NCBI GenBank assembly: GCA_032717465.1
Contig: CM064690.1
Coordinates: 12,957,569-13,021,568 of the forward strand
Origin: Coenobita brevimanus
Lineage: Eukaryota > Arthropoda > Malacostraca > Decapoda > Coenobitidae
Direction: 5' to 3'
DNA: 64,000 nt
In this document: one piece after another, positions 34,387-44,330 of the stretch
Numbering within the stretch: the stretch's first letter is position 1
Layout of the letters: each line of letters opens with the position of its first letter
Made by a program: the position numbers and the translations under genes
The notes under the pieces: model-generated
What the model was told of the DNA's origin: nothing
What the model saw: the letters and a program-made list of their open reading frames with translations, nothing else
Databases searched by the model: none

Positions 34387-35489
34387 TTATTCCACCTTAG
34401 ACGATTCAGGTGCTGTTCCTCCATCACCTGTCCTCTCTGGCTTTCTCATGGCTGAAATTAAAATTTATTCAGTTGATGTGTTTTCTACCATCACTGGCCT
34501 CACCACTAACAAGGCTTATTGTATGGGCCTGATGGAGTCTCTCCTGTTGCCCTCAAGAACTGTGCTTCTCTGTTTACACCCTGCCTAGGTAAACTCTTTG
34601 GCCTTTGCCCATCAACTTGTACCTTTCCTTCTTGCTGGAAGTTTGCTTTCATTCAGCTTGTCTCAAAGACGGGTGACCATTCCCACCCCACTAACTATTG
34701 CCCAGTTGAATTAACATCCTGTATTTCTAAAGTTTTTTTTTATCTATTTTTAACAAGAACATTAAAGCATATACCCCATCACAACCTTCTTTCCAATCGT
34801 CAATATGGGTTCCGCCTGGGATTTTCCACTGACGATCTTCTCACCTACCTGTTAGTCTCCTGGTCATCCTCCTTTTGGGACTTTGGCGAAAGCTTTGCCA
34901 TTGCACTTGGCATTTCAAAGGCTTTCAATCGAGTCCGGCATAAATCTTTTATTTCCAAACTACCATTCAATGAGTTTTATCCTTCCATCTGTGCCTTTAT
35001 CTCTAGCTTCCTTTCTGGTTGTTCTATAGGTAGTGTAGTAGACGGTCACCGTTATTTTCCTAGAGCTATCAATAGTTGTGTTCCTCAGGGTTCTGTCCTA
35101 TCACCAAACTCTCTTCCTTCTAGTCATAAGTGACCTTAAGCTGTACATCCCTATCCACTCATACATTGATGACTCCACCCTTTACCTTTCCATTCGCCCT
35201 CTAGCAGTGCCCATCTCTGCAATTACTTCAACGAACAAGGGATGAGGCTATGGCACACCTAATGTCTGACTGGGGTAAACGTAATCATGTTTTTAATCCA
35301 TCAAAAACTCAGTTCTTACATCTTTCAACCCATGAAATTCTTCCGCAGAAGTATCCTGTAACTCTTAACATTATCCCACTCAGTCCTGCATTATCTTTAA
35401 ACATACTTCGGGTTTCATTCTCTCGGAATTTATCTTTGAAAGATCATATTACCTCTCTTGTAAAATCTGCTTCCAGGAGATTAGGTGTG
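34387..35489 (+). mobile_element. Internal fragment of A2 LINE, copy A2-5
   Basis: The only A2 copy on the + strand. It begins inside the EN-RT linker (STLDDSGAVPPS) and runs through GPDGVSPVALKNCAS, LIS/NRQYGFR, ALGISKAFNRVRHKSF, VPQGSVLSP and LSLKDHITSLVKSASRRLG. It ends abruptly at about 35489 inside the C-terminal region. Both ends are lost, so simple 5' truncation cannot explain it. Later deletion or rearrangement is needed. Catalytic-region motifs are altered (SKAFNRV for SKAFDRV, Asp lost). Confidence 0.85.
34519..35133 (+). pseudogene. A2 LINE reverse transcriptase fragment
   Basis: The 204-codon frame covers the RT fingers and first palm motif. The first catalytic Asp of SKAFDR is replaced by Asn (SKAFNR). 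The frame breaks just after VPQGSVLSP, before the YADD box. Downstream, the family sequence (YIDDSTLYLS) reappears in another frame near 35162. Confidence 0.8.
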
Positions 35490-35610
35490 TCCTGGTGGCT
35501 TTGTGGTGTGGTAGTTGTGGTAGCTTTGTGATTGTTACAGTGTGCTAATTATAGCACAAATAGTTGTTGTGTGGTAGTAGTATGAGCTGTAGCTGTAGTG
35601 TGGTATGAGA
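35490..35610. repeat. Degenerate TGTGGTAGT minisatellite
   Basis: Repeated variants of tggtagttgtggtagctttg spread over about 120 bp, immediately at the broken right end of A2-5. Confidence 0.5.
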
Positions 35611-37091
35611 GCCATTCTTCTTTACCTAACCTTCACTACTTCACTACGATGACGTACTTTTTCACTTAAACCAGACTACCAAGAGAATTTATTCATAGTA
35701 GGGTCTGTATTACTGAGGGAGCTAATGAAAGTCGTGCAGGATGGTCCATAAACTGCGCCCCTCTATTTTGCGTGTTGCAGGGACGGCTCAATCTGCTATT
35801 GTGAGGAGAACAGATATTTAGGCTGCTCCCTGGTATAACTAATCAACCATGCAGGCACTGGGTTTAAAGAGGCAAGCACTATAAAAATGAAAAGAGTTAT
35901 AAGAAGTACTGCAGAAACTGATGGAGGGTAGTCACTGAAAATACAGAGTAGGAAGCGTAATCATTCCCACGAACAGTTAACCATGTTTACGCACCCTTCA
36001 CGACTCAAGAGAAAATATCAAACCATGCTGGGTACTCTTCAGCCATGTACACAAGCCTTCTGTCACACCCACATACGAAGGATATACCAGCACAGTCACT
36101 ATGACTGAACATCTGTGGAGCTCCCAAGTAATGGACCACCCTATTTTCATCCCCTCCAGTCATTTTCGAAAAGCCTGTACTAAGTCGAACAAGTTCGTTT
36201 TTAGCAGAAAAAAATTAAATAATAAAGAGATTCGGAGGTAAAGTGCGAAGTATGATTCAATTATGATTCCTCTATTTCTTCATTCAAGTCAACAGATAAG
36301 AATTAACTTTCAATCTGAGGTTTAGAATTCTCTTGTATTTCTCTGTAACGAACCATCTCGGACGCTTTGATATACGGTATATAATTATTGTTCAAAACTC
36401 TCACCCATCATTAACATTTTTTCTATACTTCTTTGTACTGTATATGATCATCATACCAGTATCATTCTGCCTAAAATTAATATTGATTCTAATTATCATT
36501 ACTCCTGGTTCATCACTACACATCCCTCTTATTTCTGTGAAACAAAGACCTTAGACACCTCGACCCACCATTAACATATTTTTGCAATCACCTCCACACT
36601 CCTCTGCATCCACCACTGATATTCCCAAATAATAACGTCACCCTCCTCGATCCTTTCTTTAACCTCTCATATTCCACTGTTATTATCATCCTCAACCCCC
36701 AGCCCTTGGAAAACACGCTTTACCTTTGCTGTCCATCCCCTTCTCTTCCCCACCCCTATCCCCAACTCCTTTCCTTACCTTCAAGATGTTTTTTCCCTCA
36801 CGTCCCATCCCAGCCCCTCACTCCTACTAATTCTCTGTGAAAAAAAAAAAAAAAAAAAATCTATGGAGACTAGTTCATCATGAATGTTGGAGAGGACCTG
36901 TAACAAATTTGACTCCTTACATGATTCACCTATACTGATAGCACAGCGACGCACCACTATTATCCTCGCATTATTTTCTGTTCCACTCACTGTATCTTCT
37001 TGAGCAAACTTCCTATCTTTCCATTAATACCTTATTAATAAATACCACATTCAAAACAGCCCAGGTGCAGCAACCCCCACCCACACTCACC
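35611..37091. other. Unassigned sequence with poly-A run
   Basis: No gene or element recognised. A 20-bp A run lies at 36840-36859. Confidence 0.3.
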
Positions 37092-37119
37092 CAGAGAGAG
37101 AGAGAGAGAGAGAGAGAGA
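37092..37119. repeat. (GA)n microsatellite
   Basis: About 14 AG units. Confidence 0.9.
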
Positions 37120-38143
37120 TGTGATACCGTTTACGCCACAATCAGGCTTTTTCGACGAGTACACACGTCTGATCACCAGAACTAAAGGCCTTTGTTGTAA
37201 AGAAGAAAGCCATTTGAAAGCAGTTATACCATAGGCCACAGCAGCAGCAACCTGTAGGGAACCCCTGCATCTCCCCCCTCCCCCCCATCTCTCTCTCTAT
37301 CTCTCTTTGTTTTGCTCCCCAGTTTGCGGCCACTCGCTTTATTTCCGAGGGGCAGACGGAAATGTATCAACTTAAATAACTCGAGTTATACTTAGGTCGG
37401 TTAAACTCATCAACAGTATTTGATTGTCCTATGGCCATATTCATGTTGCAGTGTGATTGGGGACCTGAATGGAAGTTCGATTGCTTTATATACAGTGGCG
37501 GAGGAAGCAAATGAAACCTGGGGGGGGGCTGAAGGGACGAGCCCTGGAATGGCAAAGTCTATCTTAGGGATGGAGGGACAAGGGGTTCGTTTTTTTCCTT
37601 TTCAAGTTTTTTACAACAATTTGCCCTGTATGGTGCATCTGGTACATTTAAGTTAATAAATTATGAAGTTCAGAAGGTTGCTTTTTCTGGTGTTCTGTAA
37701 AAATATTCAGTGTACTAACGAAGTTGAATACTATGAAGATAAATTTCAGTAACTGTATCAGTCAATTTGCAAATAATCACCAACAGACAATTTTTCCTAT
37801 AGGTTAAAACGAAAAATATGATACAAAAATATTACAAATATAACCAGAGCGAGTGGCGAGATAGATGAGAAAGAAAACACACTTGTCTGTATCTATTTCT
37901 ATGTATGTGTTTCGGAAAATATCGAACCAGACAAACCATATAAACAAAACACTTTGCCAGGGCACAAAAAGCCTTCCTGGCTTGTACAACCCTACTTTCT
38001 AATGGGTATACTTATGCTCACACATACCTCTAGATATACCGTAAGCCACAACATAAGTAGGAGGTCGTAAGTCGTAAGCAGCTGCGTCAACATAAAGGCC
38101 TCATACAACATTCAACAAATCAACATCCCATAGTTTTGCAGAA

Positions 38144-38405
38144 ACCGGGATTTATACGTATTTCCCAAAAAACTTTTTACGTTCGTCATTAGCAGCGACA
38201 AAATCTCCGGTTACAGACACCAAGTCAGTACTATCTGTCCTAGCTTTATGACAGTGTGGAAGCATGACATTATTCAATCATTTCTGAGTCATTGTTGACC
38301 AAAGGTATGTCTTCACCCTGCGTAAGGAAGAAAATGACCTTTCAGGTGTTGCTGTTGTGACTGGTACGGTCATGAACAGTTTCATCAGCTTGGCCACTTC
38401 TGAAA
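38144..38405 (-). pseudogene. hAT transposase C-terminal dimerisation region
   Basis: The minus-strand frame reads LMKLFMTVPVTTATPERSFS, SLRRVKTYLWSTMTQK, stop, LNNVMLPHCHKARTD, then FVAANDERKKFFG and a terminator. The pattern PxTxAxxERSFSxLRRxKTYLRSTM is the signature of the hATC domain, through which hAT transposases dimerise. One stop (TGA) replaces the Arg expected after TQK. The catalytic RNase H-like core is absent upstream because sequence is interrupted at about 38410. Confidence 0.8.
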
Positions 38406-38414
38406 ACATGGATC

Positions 38415-38699
38415 CACAATCTCCATATCCTCACCATCCAACCTCACTGTACAGTACATTCTGTGACCTAATTCCTCTCAAAAACCATAACTTCACTCTT
38501 ATTTACATTAACTTTCAAATTACTCTTCATATATACTCTCCCAAACTCATTCACTAAACCTTGCAGTTCCCACACATCTTCACCCAACACAGTATCATCA
38601 GCGAACAGCAACACTGCAAGCTTCCACGCCTCATCCTCATTCATTAGAGCCACCTCAACATCCACTGCTCTACTTTGCACCTCCTTTACCACTCCGCCC

Positions 38700-38702
<3 letters not shown>
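38415..38702 (-). pseudogene. RTE-like LINE copy B2/3, palm fragment
   Basis: The minus-strand frame includes VVKEVQSRAVDVEVALMNED, LLFADDTVLGEDVWEL and LKVNVNKSEVMVF, colinear with B1 codons following FNIYMDG. The FADD box is intact. Together with 41272-41815 it makes one RTE copy split by a TA array and an LTR element. Its 3' end is missing, which is unusual for a LINE and suggests a later deletion against the hAT sequence. Confidence 0.8.
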
Positions 38703-38778
<76 letters not shown>

Positions 38779-38797
38779 TATATATATATATATATAT
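38701..38797. repeat. (TA)n microsatellite at the LTR insertion point
   Basis: A TA array with one gata interruption. It lies exactly where B1 has aatatatacatgg, so it probably expanded from that internal seed. The LTR begins at 38799. Confidence 0.95.
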
Positions 38798-38798
38798 T

Positions 38799-39588
38799 TG
38801 TTACGGAACAGAGAAAGATAATGTACACTTTAAGTGAGAATACTAAAAATCACTACTGTCCCGTAAAGTTCCAGGTTCAAAACAAAGAGTTAGGTAAAAT
38901 TACAAGTTAAAGTTTAATGCTCAAACTAACAACAAAACATTCAGGACTCATAAGGATAATGTAATGGCAAAAAACAGGTTAAATATATGGTTAACTGCAA
39001 TAGCCTCTATTAACACGAAATTAGCAAGAGTAAATTTATCTAAGTCAGCCCTGATAAAATGAAAATACACTGGGTAATGCTCAGTTAATGCAAGATAAAT
39101 TATTACAGATACAAAATATTATTAAAATGATGGCTAACATCCACTCACATGAATCACAAAATATCACCAGGCCTACGAATTGACAACTTATGCTATACAG
39201 TACAAGAACAAAATGTAATAACACTTATACTCAAATTACACAGCTGCTAGATGGTTGGAGACTTCCTGAGCACTCACAAAAATAGCAACTGTACAGGGAA
39301 GGACAGAGATGTGAACAAAATGAGGAGTAGGTCTAAGTGGCAATAATGCAGAGACTGAGCTCATTATATAGGGGCCGGCAGAGCTTGATACAACTTGTAA
39401 GAATGACGTGCAAATGAAGCCATGGGGACAAAGAGTTGAAAATCCTGCTCTGAACAACAGAAAGGACGACTTACTCTACTATAACGGTAGAAGGGGGGGA
39501 CTGAGGCAGAACACGCTCGTGATCAAACATGCAGCATACTGTGCGTTAAAATTACACAAAGGATGATGAAATCATAGGCTATGTAACA
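38799..39588 (-). mobile_element. 3' LTR of a gypsy-type element, 790 bp
   Basis: On the minus strand it begins TGTTACATAGCC and ends CCGTAACA, giving TG...CA ends within a 6-bp inverted repeat (TGTTAC/GTAACA). It directly follows a purine-rich tract and the pol stop. The other LTR, if present, is beyond the gap. No coding sequence lies inside it. Confidence 0.75.
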
Positions 39589-39600
39589 CCTCCCCACAAA
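39589..39600 (-). promoter_or_regulatory. Polypurine tract
   Basis: On the minus strand tttgtggggagg immediately precedes the LTR's TGTTAC. This is the position and composition of the plus-strand primer of LTR retrotransposons. Confidence 0.6.
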
Positions 39601-39630
39601 GAAAAAGAAATTTATGAAGGAAATTTCTTA

Positions 39631-41161
39631 TTACTCTAAAACAATCTGTCTAAAGTTTAGATAAGCAATCTGCAATAACATTTTCTTTCCTAGTGTTACA
39701 AAACATGAGATCTCCCTAGCACGTTCAGTTATAGGTACTTGCCAGTATCCCTTTAACAAATCAAACTTACTTATGTACCTAGCCTTTCCGATATTGTCTA
39801 TGCAATCTTCCACGCGAGGAAGAGGGTAAGTGTCTGCCTCGGTCACCTGACTAACACGTCTGTAGTCGATGCAAAGCCGCTGTGACCCACCCGGCCCAGG
39901 GACCAGAGTGACAGGAGAACTCCACTCGCTCTGACAGGGCTCAATCATCTTGTGGTCCAACAGGTAGCCAAGCTCCTTCTGGATGAGAGGAACTTTCACT
40001 GGGTTCACACGGTAAGGAGGCAATTTAATTGGCTTTGCGTCTCCAACATCAACATCATGCATCAACACAGTGGTTCTTCCTTGAGTAGCATGGAACCTTT
40101 GTGGGTACTCCTGCAGTAATGCCGACAACTCCTGCCTTTCCTCGGGAGGTAGATGAGAAAGCTTAGTCTGGAGATCATTCATGATATCAGGATTCTTCCC
40201 CAAACTATCACTCTGGCTCATGCTGCATGGGAGAGCTTCACTTGCAGACTCGGGTGGAACAGCTACAGTGCAGACTGGATTATTTTCGTCCCACCTGTGA
40301 TATAACTTTAGCATGTTGATGTGACATAGTTGCTTGTTCTTTCTACGATCTGGTGTGGCGATGACATAGTTCACATCACTGAGTTTCTTCTCCACGAAAT
40401 AAGGACCACTAAACTTGGCTTGAAGAGGTCGCCCATGCACTGGTAGCAGAATCAAAACCTGATCTCCTGGCTGAAAGTGGCGTAACCTGGACTTCTTATC
40501 ATACCAAGTCTTCATCTTCTCCTGAGCAGCTCCTAAATTCTCTCTCGCCAGCTGTAAAGCAGTGGACAGCCGTTCTTTGAACTTCATCACATACTCCAGC
40601 AGGTTGACGTCATCTTCCTCTGACAGCCAGCATTCCTTGAGTAACTTAAGAGGTCCTCTTACTTCATGGCCAAACAGTAGTTCAAAAGGTGAGAAGCCCA
40701 GTGATTCATTTGGAGAATCTCTTGCTGCAAACACAACGAATGGAAGACCTTTATCCCAGTCTTTCTGATGTTCCAAACAGTATTTCTTGAGCATCGATTT
40801 GAGTGTTTGATGATATCTCTCCAACGATTCTTGGGTCTGGGGATGGTAAGCTGAAAACGTGATCTGGGTGATGCCCAACTCTTTCAGAGACTGCTTGAAA
40901 ACATTTGACATGAAATTACTTCCCCGGTATGACTGTACCTCCTTGGGCAGACCAAACTTTGTGAAGAACCCTAGCATTTCCTTAACCACGTTCTTTGCTG
41001 AGATATTTCTAGGTGGAATGGCTTCAGGATAACAAGTAGCCATATCAATCAGGGTCAACACATAAGAAAATCCTGAAGAAGTCTTAGGAAGAGGGCCCAC
41101 AATATCCACCAACACACGGGTGAAAGGCGCCTCAAAAGGAGGACTGGGAACTAGAGGTGCA
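39631..41161 (-). pseudogene. Gypsy-type pol with integrase upstream of RT
   Basis: One frame, open into the gap, encodes integrase then reverse transcriptase. From Met at 41115: integrase core with D4 (DIVGPLP), Tyr63 where catalytic Asp is expected (SYRGSNF) and E99, a correct DX35E spacing. The integrase C terminus is at about 205-280 (FQPGDQVLILLP, CHINMLKLYH) and a linker at about 315-365. RT fingers follow (KMIEPCQSEWSSPVTLVP, FDLLKGYWQVPI). Standard gypsy order is RT-RH-IN. Integrase-first order is known from Gmr1-like elements. After codon 474 the sequence jumps to a different region, and in another frame it reads RKENVIADCLSKL-stop, the end of RNase H. The YxDD palm and RNase H core are deleted. 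The element is dead. Confidence 0.85.
39650..39693 (-). pseudogene. End of RNase H after an internal deletion
   Basis: In a frame shifted from the upstream pol, codons read RKENVIADCLSKL followed by TAG at 39650-39652. This corresponds to the NVxADxLSRL motif found at the end of gypsy RNase H. Its position directly before the polypurine tract shows that pol ended with RNase H, consistent with the integrase-first order. Confidence 0.65.
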
Positions 41162-41261
41162 NNNNNNNNNNNNNNNNNNNNNNNNNNNNNNNNNNNNNNN
41201 NNNNNNNNNNNNNNNNNNNNNNNNNNNNNNNNNNNNNNNNNNNNNNNNNNNNNNNNNNNNN
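41162..41261. other. Assembly gap, 100 N
   Basis: Exactly 100 N, the convention for a gap of unknown length. It hides the upstream part of the gypsy-type element (gag, protease, 5' LTR) and the junction with the RTE copy, so distances across it are not reliable. Confidence 1.
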
Positions 41262-41271
41262 TCCACTCGCA

Positions 41272-41815
41272 CTGCAGCCCTAGCTACCTCATATATACCC
41301 TTCACAGAACTCAACAGCTGCCCACCCACCCCATACACTCTCAATACCTTCCATATATCGTGCCTATCTACTCTATCATATGCTTTCTCCAGGTTCATGA
41401 AGGCAACATATACCATCTTTCCCTCCTCTAGATACTTCTCCACTAAACATCTCTATACAAATATCTGATATACACACCCTTTTCCCTTCCTAAATCCCCC
41501 TTGTTCTCCAACTAATTCCTCCGTCATACACCTAACGCTATCAATAAGTATCCTACCATATACTTCCCCAGTCACACTTAATAGACAGCTACCGTTATGA
41601 CTACCACACACTTCTCTCTCCCCCTTTCCTTCGTATAAAGGCACAGTTATACCTGATTTACAGTCTCCTGGAACCCTTCCTTCCTCCCACGTCAATCTAC
41701 ATAACTTCCACATCCATTTCACAACACTCTCACCTCCATATTTCAGCATTTCACCACACACTCCATCAATTCCTGGGGCCTTCCCCATCTTGATCTTCAT
41801 TGCTTGATGTCGACA
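41272..41815 (-). pseudogene. RTE-like LINE copy B2/3, RT fingers
   Basis: Minus-strand frames read MGKAPGIDGVCGEMLKYGG, ITVPLYEGKGEREVC, QGGFRKGKGC and then FMNLEKAYDRVDRHDIWKV. These are the RT fingers and first palm motif of the B family, which are upstream of the part kept in B1. The frame shifts after QIF. The right edge, at about 41815, is the 5'-truncation point. Confidence 0.85.
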
Positions 41816-41829
41816 TCGTTGCATGAATT

Positions 41830-42420
41830 TGTAGTGGATATCATCGTTAACTGTTTTTGAAATACTGAAGAAATGAATAACAAATATCTTATTGTGGCAA
41901 AGAACAAGAAATAATTATACTGTACAGTACTTACCCTTTATCCATCACACATATGGCCTCGTGACTGTCATTTTGGGCCAGTTTCTATATTACTTTCACT
42001 CTGAAGATACTACCAGTAGTAACTAATTTATGACGAAGAACAGCCTTAGTAATTCCAGACGTTGCAGCAACAGGCTTGGACACACAACTAACATCTAGAA
42101 AAGCACACATACATTCTTGTTTGGCAGAACACAAACATTGGTTCATACTGTATTTCATTATTGAAAATCTGTCTCAGATTTTCCTTTTGTCAGAATATTA
42201 CTCCAATTTCTCAGCCAAAGATCTAGTAGATACAGAAGACATGGCTACTAGGCCCTGACACGTACTGATTCACAGATATGAAACATTTTCAATGTAGCCT
42301 TGTCAAAGTCTTCCATGTATTAAAAGGAAATGAACGTTTGCCTACAAGTTGCTTCATCATAAGAACCCTTATCTGCTTTCATAAAAGCCTCAAATAAACT
42401 CATGTGCCACATGTGGGATG
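41830..42420 (-). other. Unrecognised coding-like sequence inside the hAT element
   Basis: The minus strand reads MSLFEAFMKADKGSYDEATC and, further on, CMCAFLDVSCVSKPVAATSG followed by ITKAVLRHKLVTTGSIFRV, with stops between. The last stretch ends at GATAAAGGGTAAGTAC, which resembles a splice donor. It may be the N-terminal half of the hAT transposase or captured sequence. I do not recognise a domain. Confidence 0.3.
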
Positions 42421-42757
42421 CAGGGCTGCCAGACGGCTGCAAAGGGATCTGCTTCCGAAAATCTCAAACCCGCAAGATGGCACGTCGAACATATTCTCGC
42501 AATGTCTAAAACGCCAATTTCTATTTGTTAAATATCTACTGTTGTGAGTAACTGGGAATCACTGTAAGCTGTGTTTACAGCTGAAGTTACAAGCTGAAGT
42601 TTACATAAAACCATTTCCTATGTTTCTGAGGCTACCTGCTTTTACCACGGCACCTATCCCAGAAGCTGGGGGGGGGGGGAGCTGAGAGATACTTCCGCCC
42701 TCCCATCCTGAAACCTGGGGGGCTGGAGCCTATCCTGCCCCCTCCTGTTCCGCCGCC

Positions 42758-42761
<4 letters not shown>

Positions 42762-42824
<63 letters not shown>
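42762..42824. repeat. (TA)n microsatellite at the hAT end
   Basis: TA array beginning at the base after the hAT terminus. Confidence 0.95.
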
Positions 42825-42827
<3 letters not shown>

Positions 42828-43135
42828 GTGTAGGAATGAAAGATACAAGTTTGAGAAATCATAGATGGCGATACTCTGATTTTTTTAAAGTGTCAAATAA
42901 TCGTGTATTATAATATCGACAGTTACCAAGCTGTGTATAATGTAAGTCCTTAAGGGTGGATTATGAGGGATACCACATTCACCCAGTAAGTCATCAGTAA
43001 CTGCAGCTCCGTGATTGTTAATATTTTAACACACACTAATATAGCATTTTTTACTTAGAACTCCCTCATCTGTTATTTCCTAAAGTTATGCGATTTCCAC
43101 CTGGGACCTTGTCTAGTCGTATCTCTTTATCTATC

Positions 43136-43136
<1 letters not shown>
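42825..43136. other. Unassigned sequence
   Basis: Nothing recognised. Confidence 0.3.

Positions 43137-43204
<68 letters not shown>
43137..43204. repeat. Compound (GT)n-(GA)n microsatellite
   Basis: GT array to 43168, then GA array to 43204. Confidence 0.95.
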
Positions 43205-43207
<3 letters not shown>

Positions 43208-44262
43208 GTCGGTCAGAACAAAATAGACGTAGCCGAGGGGTGTAATTCTGTAGAGGAGGCTATCTGGCTAAATCGTCGATGGGAGGAGAGTCGCTAGGAG
43301 AAAGTAATGGTGAGGCGTGTAGGAGATACTGTGGCCTTCTCTGTTCCGTTATTCTTTTCGTATTTTAAGTGGGATGATGAAACAGGCAGATTTGGATCGA
43401 CGGAGGTTATTGTGAGACCGATACTTGAATAAATGTTAAGAGCTTGGCGTGACCCGTATAGCCTATGGTTAGTAGCAGTTTGTGCTAGCTGCTGTCCTGC
43501 TACTTTACTCCCACTCTCTGACTCCCTATCGCTCCCTCCTTGTCTAACTTTTATTCTCTCCTGTCCTACTCTGTCTCACTCTGTCTGACTCTATCTTCTA
43601 CTCACTCTCACACATGTGATAACGGACTTATATCCCTCTCTAACTTCCGGCTGAAGTGTGTGGGCGTACGTGTGCGTACGTTTTTGCGTGTGTGTGTCAG
43701 TCACGTTTTCGACACATGATGAGAGGTGTTTGACATCGTTGATTCGTCTAGGCAAGGGGATGTGTTCTGTAACTCTTCCTGGAGAACTCAGACACAACTT
43801 GCTGTTTTATATATTGTTACTTATAGCTATACAGTTACATACTGCAGTTACATAAATTATTGTGTTATACCATATTATGCCTACATAATTTAAGACACTA
43901 TCTTCTAAGCTTCAAAATGAGAAACTTCGAGAACCCAAACATTTGCATTCAATTTCACTTTTTTTTCTTTTTTTTTTCATCGCGAGAAGCCTAGTTTAAC
44001 ACACCATCACATGTGCGTGTAATTATAATAATGATTACACTGTCAGAAGTTTGGCCAAAATATTAGACTTTTACCGCCGGCTCATTCGCCTTTCTTCACT
44101 TTTATATTGTTCGCCGCTGCAGTAAAGTTTCCGCTTGGCTTCCTCTTGATATCTTTTATCTCATATCAGACTTCTGGCTCTCCATCTCGCTAGCAGTCTT
44201 ATTTTCCTTCACGAATCATATACCTGGAACAAGGAGGGGTCTTTGGGAAACGGCAAAGTCTA

Positions 44263-44268
<6 letters not shown>
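43205..44268. other. Unassigned sequence
   Basis: No gene or element recognised. Two frames near 43.65-43.8 kb overlap on opposite strands and carry no domain. Confidence 0.3.

Positions 44269-44330
<62 letters not shown>
44269..44330. repeat. (GA)n microsatellite
   Basis: GA array of about 30 units. Confidence 0.95.

Larger units (their letters stand above)
37493..42761 (-). mobile_element. hAT-superfamily element carrying nested insertions
   Basis: The left end reads CAGTGGCGGAGGAA and the right end, on the minus strand, CAGAGGCGGCGGAA (12/14 identical). CAGxGG termini are typical of hAT. The eight bases outside are tttatata (37485-37492) and tatatata (42762-42769), a plausible 8-bp target duplication within a TA tract, although TA-rich flanks make this weak. 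A hAT C-terminal dimerisation region lies on the minus strand at 38144-38405. The middle has been replaced or interrupted by an RTE LINE, a TA array, a gypsy-type element and the assembly gap. Confidence 0.6.

Noticed and set aside
40562..40768. Plus-strand frame opposite the integrase
   Set aside because: Shadow of the minus-strand pol.
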